DNA of 9,981 nt from Methanobacteriota archaeon (GTDB lineage Archaea > Halobacteriota > Methanocellia > Methanocellales > Methanocellaceae). The DNA lies in contig JAEZKS010000071.1 of assembly GCA_023436075.1 (NCBI GenBank), positions 1-9,981 on the forward strand. Direction: 5' to 3'. Each line of letters opens with the position of its first letter. The first letter of the stretch is position 1. The position numbers and the translations under genes were made by a program. Below are positions 5,328-9,981 of the stretch, in pieces. The notes below the pieces were generated by a model. It was given only the letters and a program-made list of their open reading frames with translations. It was not told the DNA's origin and did not search any database.

Positions 5328-6260
5328 ATGAGCGAATGTGCGATAAAAACGGTGAATCTCACTCGGGATTTCAAGCGTGTCAGGGCCGTTGACGGCCTGA
5401 CAATGGATGTGCCTGCAGGAACTGTCTTCGGCTTCCTCGGGCCTAACGGCAGCGGCAAGACGACATCTATCCACTTGCTGCTGGGCCTGTTGGAACCGAC
5501 GGCAGGGAGCGCCGAAGTGCTGGGTTTCGACACCCGGACGCAGGCAGACCGCATCCGTGACGCCACTGGCGCATTGCTGGAATTCCCCGGGCTGTACGAG
5601 CGTCTATCTGCTGCTGACAACCTGGAGTTCTACGGGCGGGTATGGAAAATGTCCTCGCAGGAGCGCAAGGATCGTGCTAAAGAGCTGCTTGACCATATCG
5701 GCCTATGGGACCGCCGCAATGAGACAGTAGGCAAGTGGAGCCGGGGAATGAAGCAGAAACTCGCGGTCACACGCGCGTTGTTTCATCGTCCTAAGCTGTT
5801 ATTCCTGGACGAGCCCACGGCTGGTCTCGATCCTGTGGCGGCGGCCGCTTTGAGGGACGACATCGCCTCGCTGGCGAAGCGCGAGCGCACGACCGTTTTC
5901 CTGACGACGCATAATCTGACGGAGGCCGAGAAGCTTTGCGGGAAAGTCGGAGTCATTAACAAGGGCCGGATCATAGCGATCGGTCCCCCGGAAGAGTTGC
6001 GGCACCGGGTGGGAAAGCCGCAGGTCGAGATCACGGGCAAGAGATTCAGTGACGAGCTAATGGCAGGGCTCCGTGCGAGGCCTGAAGTGTCTGCCGTCGA
6101 ACGGCTGGACGGGCATCTTGTGATCGACCTGCGAAACGATGGCAGTGCCTCAGAGCTGGTGCGCTTCATCGTAGGCTCCGGCGGGGAGATCGAAGAGGTC
6201 CGCAAAGGCACGGTAAGCCTTGAGGAAGCGTTTTTATCGCTGGTGGAGGGCGAGCAATGA
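5328..6260 (+). CDS. ABC transporter ATP-binding protein
   Basis: This 310-residue protein is the ATPase of an ABC-2 type exporter. Walker A is GPNGSGKT (38-45), the signature is WSRGMKQK (137-144, an SRGMKQ variant of LSGGQ), Walker B is LLFLDE (157-162), the D-loop is AGLD (165-168) and the switch His is H195 in LTTH. The Q-loop position holds Glu85 in GALLEFPGLYERLS, a variant known in drug- and bacitracin-exporter type ATPases. Residues after about 225 form a DUF4162-like C-terminal domain ending in VSLEEAFLSLVEG. ATG 5328 has AGGAG at 5317-5321; an in-frame ATG at 5274 lacks such a site and would add 18 unconserved residues. The stop overlaps the next ATG (ATGA), so translation of the permease is coupled. 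It should power export of an unknown substrate or lipid. Confidence 0.93.
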   Translation: MSECAIKTVNLTRDFKRVRAVDGLTMDVPAGTVFGFLGPNGSGKTTSIHLLLGLLEPTAGSAEVLGFDTRTQADRIRDATGALLEFPGLYERLSAADNLEFYGRVWKMSSQERKDRAKELLDHIGLWDRRNETVGKWSRGMKQKLAVTRALFHRPKLLFLDEPTAGLDPVAAAALRDDIASLAKRERTTVFLTTHNLTEAEKLCGKVGVINKGRIIAIGPPEELRHRVGKPQVEITGKRFSDELMAGLRARPEVSAVERLDGHLVIDLRNDGSASELVRFIVGSGGEIEEVRKGTVSLEEAFLSLVEGEQ

Positions 6261-6994
6261 TCGAAGACATAAAGACAATGATGTGGAAGGAGCTCCGAGA
6301 GCTTCTCGCCATGCACGGTAGTCTCAAGGGTGCTATCGTTCGCTTTGGCATCACCTTCGGCATCATGGGCATATACCTGCCCTTGAACTTCGGACGTTCC
6401 TTTATCGAGATGCCGTACTTCCTGTTCATCTATGTGTGGACTTCGATGTTCATGGGGATTGGCATCGTCCTGGACTCATTCGCCGGAGAGCGGGAGCGCC
6501 ACACACTCGAGACGCTGCTGGCCAGCCGTCTCTCTGACCGTGCCATCCTGTATGGCAAGATCGGCGCAGCCATACTCTACGGCTTCGGCATGACGCTGAT
6601 GCTGATCGTGCTAGGGCTGGTGACTGTGAACGTGGCGTTCTGGAACGGGCAAATATCAGTATTCCCTCTGGAGGCATTCGCATTCGCTCTCGTGGCGGCG
6701 CTGCTACTCAATATCTTCTTTACTGCGCTGGGCGTGCTGGTATCGCTCCGGGCTCCCACTGTGAGACAGGGCAGTGAGACACTGATGGTAGCGGTGATCG
6801 CGATAGCCGTGATACCATTCATCCTGTTCTTCCTGGTGCCGGACGAATGGAAGGATAAATTGATGGACGCTGTCATCTCCGCTGGCATGACCAATATAGG
6901 GATCGGAGTGCTCGTCGTGCTGGTCGCCATGTGTGCCATCGCGCTGTATGCGGCTACGTTGAGGTTCCGGCGCGACAGGCTGATACTGGACTGA
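6257..6994 (+). CDS. ABC-2 type permease (copy 1)
   Basis: The 245-residue integral membrane protein has six predicted helices (about 26-46, 55-73, 98-126, 136-160, 170-192 and 210-233). After helix 2 comes DSFAGERERHTLETLLASRL, the conserved A-G-E-R-x2-x-T-L-E-T-L-L-A-S coupling segment of ABC-2 exporters, which contacts the ATPase. The N-terminus MIEDIKTMMWKELREL is an amphipathic cytoplasmic stretch typical of these permeases. Its ATG overlaps the ATPase stop. The substrate cannot be read from the sequence. The next gene is a same-length paralogue, so the exporter is probably a heterodimer of the two permeases with two ATPase copies. Confidence 0.9.
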   Translation: MIEDIKTMMWKELRELLAMHGSLKGAIVRFGITFGIMGIYLPLNFGRSFIEMPYFLFIYVWTSMFMGIGIVLDSFAGERERHTLETLLASRLSDRAILYGKIGAAILYGFGMTLMLIVLGLVTVNVAFWNGQISVFPLEAFAFALVAALLLNIFFTALGVLVSLRAPTVRQGSETLMVAVIAIAVIPFILFFLVPDEWKDKLMDAVISAGMTNIGIGVLVVLVAMCAIALYAATLRFRRDRLILD

Positions 6995-7019
6995 ACGGCA
7001 GGAGACATGAGGAGAGAGG

Positions 7020-7757
7020 TTGATAGAAGACATCAAAACGATGGTGTGGAAAGAGTACAAAGAGACCTTTTCCAGGTATGGTAATACCAGGAGAAACCTG
7101 TATCCCCTACTATTGTTCACGGCTATATTGGGGCTGTACTTCCCGTGGGTGGCAGGGACAGACTTCGTCAAGGCGCCTGTCCTCCTGCTTTTTTATATCT
7201 GGTTTCCCCTGATCATGACGTTCAGCATGATGATCGACTCGTTCGCCGGCGAGCGGGATCGTCACACGCTTGAGACGCTGCTGGCCAGTCGACTGTCTGA
7301 CCGTTCCATTGTAATAGGCAAGATACTTTCAGTCGTCATCTATGGCATCGGCGCAACAATAGTGTTCATAACTGTCGGGCTGGCTGTAGTGAACATCCTG
7401 CACTGGAACGGGCATATCCAGATGTTCGAGGTAGACGTTTTGCTGCTCATGCTCCTGCTGGCGCTGACGATTTATACCCTTCTTGCCACGCTGGGCATAA
7501 TCGTATCGATAAAAGCGCCGACAGTCAGGGTCGGAAACGATGCGATGGTAGGCGGTCTGATAGCCGCTGCCGCCGTTCTATATGTCCTGTATTTTCTGGT
7601 GCCGGAAGAATGGAAAGCCATGATTGTCGACATGTATCTTTCCCAGGCCAGGATATACCTGGACCTAGCGCTGGCTGTAGCATTCATAGCCATATGTCTG
7701 GCTGCCCTGTACGTCGCAGTCCGGATGTTTCGACGAAGCGAACTGATGCTTGTGTAA
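7020..7757 (+). CDS. ABC-2 type permease (copy 2)
   Basis: This second 245-residue permease is a clear paralogue of the preceding one. Both begin MIEDIKTM-x-WKE and share the block DSFAGER-x-RHTLETLLASRL, a FLVP-(D/E)-EWK stretch near 203-210 and the RFRR/RMFRR tail. It has the same six-helix layout. The duplication is old, since identity outside these blocks is patchy, but a 17-base exact match (GAGACGCTGCTGGCCAG) survives in the coupling segment. TTG 7020 is the start, with AGGAG at 7010-7014. It is the last gene of the cluster, 25 bases behind copy 1, and probably supplies the other half of the transmembrane channel. Confidence 0.9.
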   Translation: MIEDIKTMVWKEYKETFSRYGNTRRNLYPLLLFTAILGLYFPWVAGTDFVKAPVLLLFYIWFPLIMTFSMMIDSFAGERDRHTLETLLASRLSDRSIVIGKILSVVIYGIGATIVFITVGLAVVNILHWNGHIQMFEVDVLLLMLLLALTIYTLLATLGIIVSIKAPTVRVGNDAMVGGLIAAAAVLYVLYFLVPEEWKAMIVDMYLSQARIYLDLALAVAFIAICLAALYVAVRMFRRSELMLV

Positions 7758-7776
7758 CATAAGGGGGCACAACGGG

Positions 7777-7839
7777 CACTATGTACACCATGTGGCCGTT
7801 TCAATGCAATCTTAACCTGGCTTCGCGGCGTACATAGTG
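7777..7839. repeat. inverted repeat between convergent genes
   Basis: CACTATGTAC (7777-7786) and GTACATAGTG (7830-7839) are exact 10-base inverse copies 43 bases apart, extended outward by near-matching GGG/TCC. They lie between the end of the ABC operon and the end of the minus-strand cupin gene and could form a long-looped hairpin with a termination role. There is no T-run, so this is uncertain. Confidence 0.35.
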
Positions 7840-7860
7840 TCCATCGTGACCGCTGTGTAC

Positions 7861-8199
7861 TCAGGACCGGATCATGATCAGCAGCATCTTGTACCGAGTG
7901 ATCGCCTTGAGGGCGTGCGGCTTGCCGCCTGGCATGATGATGAACTCGCCGGCCTTCACGCGGTTAGGCTTGCCCTCGATGGTGATCTCCGCCTCGCCGT
8001 CGAGGATGACGACCGTCGCGTCGAACGGGGCGACGTGCTCGCTGAGGCCTTCGCCCTCGTCGAAGGAAAAGATGGTGATGGTGCCTGTTTTCTTGTTCAG
8101 TATCTCGCGGCTGACAACTGAACCTTCCTGGTACTCCACGAGCCCGGCCAGGTTGACCGGGCGGCCGATGAGGCTTTCCACTGACTTCTTAGCTGCCAT
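7861..8199 (-). CDS. small single-domain cupin protein
   Basis: This 112-residue protein is one cupin barrel. The first motif region, EGEGLSEHVAPFDATVVILDG, keeps one His (H55) where classic cupins have HxH plus Glu; the second, G84-x5-P90-x4-H95, is intact. Metal binding is therefore possible but with a reduced ligand set. Such small cupins bind metals or small molecules, and many have no known reaction. The ATG at 8199 follows a GTGATC that resembles a Shine-Dalgarno tail but is very close, and the short distance to the TATA box (center near 8233) suggests a message with a leader of about nine bases. A 15-bp palindrome covers the predicted transcription start. The gene stands alone, convergent with the ABC operon. 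Confidence 0.85.
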   Translation of the reverse strand: MAAKKSVESLIGRPVNLAGLVEYQEGSVVSREILNKKTGTITIFSFDEGEGLSEHVAPFDATVVILDGEAEITIEGKPNRVKAGEFIIMPGGKPHALKAITRYKMLLIMIRS

Positions 8200-8202
8200 A
8201 AG

Positions 8203-8217
8203 ATCACTGACAGTGAT
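8203..8217. promoter_or_regulatory. 15-bp palindrome at the cupin transcription start
   Basis: ATCACTG-A-CAGTGAT is a perfect palindrome around one central base, lying 4-18 bases upstream of the cupin ATG. The predicted start of transcription (near 8208) falls within it, so a bound repressor would block the promoter. Confidence 0.5.
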
Positions 8218-8226
8218 TTAGCGTTC

Positions 8227-8238
8227 GTTTTATAAAAA
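8227..8238 (-). promoter_or_regulatory. TATA box of the cupin gene
   Basis: TTTTTATAAAAC on the minus strand, centred near 8233, lies about 34 bases before the ATG and about 25 before the palindrome centre. It is the clearest TATA box in this stretch. Confidence 0.5.
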
Positions 8239-8279
8239 TCTAAGTCTCTGGCCTGCAGACATTTTAAACCATCTCCTTA

Positions 8280-8475
8280 GCTCCGGATCTTCTTGGCTCT
8301 TCTTTTAAAAATCGTGCTCATCTGCTCCTTGAACTCTGAATCTCTACCTCTGCTCCGTTTTTCTCCTCATCTCCCGTCGCTGAGCTAATGAGGTTAACGG
8401 AGCAGAGGTAGAGACCGAGAGAAAACGAAGCGAAGGAGCACGATTTTTAAAGAAGGAGCCAAGGAGATCCGGAGC
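8280..8475. repeat. imperfect inverted repeat, arms of about 80 bp
   Basis: The left arm (8280-8359) and right arm (8396-8475) are inverse copies containing three conserved blocks: GCTCCGGATC (8280-8289) with GATCCGGAGC (8466-8475); TTTAAAAATCGTGCTC (8304-8319) with its inverse at 8436-8451; and TCTCTACCTCTGCTCCGTT (8341-8359) with an exact 19-base inverse at 8396-8414. The sequence between blocks has diverged. The loop is about 36 bases. The RNA would fold into a long stem; a mobile miniature element or a structured transcript are both possible. Confidence 0.7.
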
Positions 8476-8686
8476 CGGGGAGGAGGAATTTTTTAGCTCT
8501 TGAAGGGTTTCAGGCGGTCCGATGCCAGAGATCATACTTTCCCGTCGATGCCGACGGCAGGGTTGCCTCATGAGCCGGGGCTTTTTACATGAAGTTCTTC
8601 ATGCCGCTCACGTGTGCGCGCGTGAGGCCGCGCCCAGCTGGCTCTTCCCTCTTCCGGGAAGAGAGTCCACAACATTTCAGGAATGA

Positions 8687-8694
8687 CTATAAAC
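8687..8694 (+). promoter_or_regulatory. TATA box of the PEBP gene
   Basis: CTATAAAC at 8687-8694 is centred about 27 bases before ATG 8717, so transcription would start at or next to the ATG. This explains why no Shine-Dalgarno site is seen. Confidence 0.5.
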
Positions 8695-8716
8695 ACGGGG
8701 TTGCAAGCTCAGATCG

Positions 8717-9298
8717 ATGAGGTTCTTTCCGGCAGCCGTCGCCGTCGCGCTCCTGCTCGTCTGCGTGGCCTGGGCGCAGCAGCCGGCGGCAGCCGACAGA
8801 GGGCAGGTGTTCGAGAACATGGAAAAGATGACTTATAGCCGGCTGAGCGTGACCAGCCCGGCCTTCACTGATAATGGGCGGATACCGGCGAAATTCACTG
8901 CGGATGGCGATGACATGTCGCCCCCACTGCAATGGTCCGGTGCCCCGGACGGTGTGACGCAATATGCCATCATCGTCGATGACCCGGATGCGCCGGGAGG
9001 TGTCTTCACTCACTGGGTGATCTACGGCATCCCTGGAAGCTACGATCACCTCGACGCAGGCGTTCGACAGGAATCGGAGTTGGATAACGGCGCCATGCAG
9101 GGGCCGAACCACATGGGCAATATCGGCTACAACGGTCCGTCGCCGCCGAAGGGCAAGCCGCACCGCTACATCTTCACGGTGTACGCGCTGGACGCGAAGC
9201 TGGACCTGCCGGCCGGCACCTCGAAAGAGGAACTGATAAAGGCCATGCAGGGGCACATTATTTCGGAGGGAAAGCTCACCGGGCTGTACGGTCGGTAA
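8717..9298 (+). CDS. secreted PEBP/YbhB-family protein (Raf-kinase-inhibitor-like)
   Basis: The 193-residue protein begins with a signal peptide (RFF, a hydrophobic core 6-19, then A-W-A before Gln21), giving a predicted exported form; Cys16 does not sit in a lipobox. The mature part is a PEBP fold. It contains the anion-site motifs DPDAPGG (89-95) with F-T-H-W (97-100) and the loop GYNGPSPPKGKPHRY (137-151), and ends SEGKLTGLYGR. Bacterial and archaeal members of this family have no firmly known activity. The family is usually cytoplasmic and about 150-160 residues long, so the extra N-terminal export signal is the notable part here. The ATG is probably leaderless, with a TATA box 27 bases upstream. 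It appears monocistronic and converges on the zinc-ribbon gene. Confidence 0.9.
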   Translation: MRFFPAAVAVALLLVCVAWAQQPAAADRGQVFENMEKMTYSRLSVTSPAFTDNGRIPAKFTADGDDMSPPLQWSGAPDGVTQYAIIVDDPDAPGGVFTHWVIYGIPGSYDHLDAGVRQESELDNGAMQGPNHMGNIGYNGPSPPKGKPHRYIFTVYALDAKLDLPAGTSKEELIKAMQGHIISEGKLTGLYGR

Positions 9299-9302
9299 AA
9301 AA

Positions 9303-9329
9303 GATGGAAGCCCGGTCAATAGCCGGGCT
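9303..9329 (-). terminator. terminator hairpin overlapping the stop of the zinc-ribbon gene
   Basis: On the minus strand AGCCCGG (9329-9323) pairs with CCGGGCT (9315-9309) over 7 bp, with the TGA stop within the loop, and TCCATC plus a T-run (complement of 9297-9302) follows. It would end the minus-strand transcript only ten bases from the PEBP stop. Confidence 0.5.
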
Positions 9330-9906
9330 GGTAGTCTTCGCCTTTCTTGTAGTAAGGCAGATACAGGACAGACTTCTTGCCAATGCTGAGCCTGTAGCTC
9401 AGTCGCTGGAGGACGCCTGGCTTTTCGGCCACGCCCGTGACGAACAGGAACTCAGCGATATGCTGTAGCTGATCTGACGTCAACGTCACAGGGCGCCGTT
9501 TCACTCCCGGTTCGAGCTTGCCAGACTCGTAGTGCGGAGGGCTGCCGGTTATCTGCATGGCTGTCTCCTTGAACGCCATGGCATCGGTCTCGAAGGCAGG
9601 CAGGTACATGGCGATGGATCCCTTTCGGGCTTGTCCCCCGAGGAGACCGAACAGGTTCGACAAGCCGCCGCCATCCGTCTGGATATCGTCGATGTCGAAG
9701 CTCACGTCTACGACCCAGTAGGGGAAATAGGTCCTTTCGCCATCGCCCTGCCTGGTAAACTTGCCCACAGCATAGTCGATGATCTCGCTCCCGCTGTCGC
9801 GGATGTGCATGGTGCCGCAGCTGTCGCACAGGAAGACGCTGTCCACCTGTTTGGAGAAGATGGGCGTGTTGCATTTCGGGCACTTGATCTGTATGATCTT
9901 TGTCAA
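9316..9906 (-). CDS. zinc-ribbon protein of unknown function
   Basis: This protein of 196 residues opens with a zinc ribbon, C9-x2-C12 and C27-x2-C30, the second knuckle being CDSCG. The rest is a soluble domain with no family I recognise; visible points are a TYFPYWVVDVSFDIDD strand region (about 60-75), a Gly-rich GGGLSNLFGLLGGQ loop (about 80-93) and a Tyr-rich end (LYLPYYKKGEDYQPGY). There is no membrane helix or signal peptide. TTG 9906 is chosen because GAGGTGATC (9918-9910 on the minus strand) is a near-perfect Shine-Dalgarno site at the right distance. A GTG at 9915 in the same frame lies inside that site and would give 199 residues. It starts just behind the stop of the gene upstream, so the two form one operon. 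Confidence 0.72.
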   Translation of the reverse strand: MTKIIQIKCPKCNTPIFSKQVDSVFLCDSCGTMHIRDSGSEIIDYAVGKFTRQGDGERTYFPYWVVDVSFDIDDIQTDGGGLSNLFGLLGGQARKGSIAMYLPAFETDAMAFKETAMQITGSPPHYESGKLEPGVKRRPVTLTSDQLQHIAEFLFVTGVAEKPGVLQRLSYRLSIGKKSVLYLPYYKKGEDYQPGY

Positions 9907-9916
9907 GTCGATCACC

Positions 9917-9979
9917 TCACCGTCTCATGAGCGGCGATATCTTCTCGAACACCTGGTCCTCCACGGTGCCTGAGGACGA
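9917..9979 (-). CDS. 3' end of an unidentified minus-strand gene
   Basis: A frame open from the window edge ends in ...TVEDQVFEKISPLMRR and TGA at 9919-9917. Only 20 residues are visible, so no family can be given. The stop lies within the Shine-Dalgarno site of the zinc-ribbon gene, which points to tight co-transcription and coupled translation. Charged, helix-like residues with no repeats make it more likely real than a chance frame. Confidence 0.5.
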   Translation of the reverse strand, partial: SSSGTVEDQVFEKISPLMRR

Positions 9980-9981
9980 GT

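Larger units (their letters stand above)
8218..8716. other. non-coding stretch with a long inverted repeat and several hairpins
   Basis: There is no credible gene in these 499 bases. They hold the cupin promoter, the imperfect inverted repeat at 8280-8475, a hairpin CCGTCG/CGACGG (8542-8557), a CGGGGCTTTTTA tract (8576-8587), a near-perfect CATGAA/TTCATG hairpin (from 8589), and CTCTTCC/GGAAGAG (8649-8663). The promoter of the PEBP gene is at the right edge. Confidence 0.6.

Noticed and set aside
5783..6316. A 177-residue minus-strand frame
   Set aside because: It is antisense to the ABC ATPase gene; Ser/Arg-rich composition is typical of a shadow frame.
8344..8571. A 75-residue minus-strand frame
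   Set aside because: It lies across one arm of the inverted repeat and has no motif or Shine-Dalgarno support.
8472..8580. Direct repeat GAGCCGGGG exactly 100 bases apart
   Set aside because: Nine GC-rich bases are too short to support an element, and the flanks do not match.

Overview
The window looks like a euryarchaeal chromosome segment, most likely from a methanogen of the Methanocella / Methanosarcinales kind. This is inferred from gene content and style, not from a marker gene. Pointers are a KaiC/RadA-like ATPase, a tRNA gene without encoded CCA, TATA-type promoters close to start codons, GTG/TTG starts, a tandem universal stress protein and several small zinc-ribbon proteins. GC is moderate, with AT-rich intergenic DNA.

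Layout. 1-828: the 3' part of a KaiC-like ATPase gene followed by a small zinc-ribbon gene. 829-1431: a long non-coding stretch holding a strong candidate for a structured RNA (TATA box near 1022, series of hairpins, terminator-like hairpin at 1217-1273), a second perfect hairpin (1314-1337) and a tRNA-Val(UAC) on the minus strand. 1720-2529: a two-domain universal stress protein. 2530-2981: non-coding, with copies of a CTCTGCG-type repeat in direct and inverted order. 2982-3950: a membrane-anchored Clp-fold serine protease of the SDH family, closed by a terminator hairpin.

4129-7757 is the centrepiece: a co-directional cluster of a YozG-like HTH regulator, two paralogous small membrane proteins, an ABC ATPase and two paralogous 245-residue ABC-2 permeases. 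A perfect 16-bp palindrome lies between the TATA box and the regulator's ATG, so the regulator probably controls its own operon. The cluster reads as a self-regulated ABC exporter whose membrane proteins have each been duplicated. A possible 42-codon ORF sits between the regulator and the first membrane protein, overlapping both.

7861-8199 (minus) is a small cupin gene with a 15-bp palindrome at its predicted transcription start. 8200-8716 is non-coding and holds an imperfect inverted repeat with arms of about 80 bp plus several short hairpins. 8717-9298 is a secreted PEBP/YbhB-family protein, convergent with a minus-strand zinc-ribbon gene (9316-9906). The last 65 bases hold the 3' end of another minus-strand gene just upstream of that zinc-ribbon gene.
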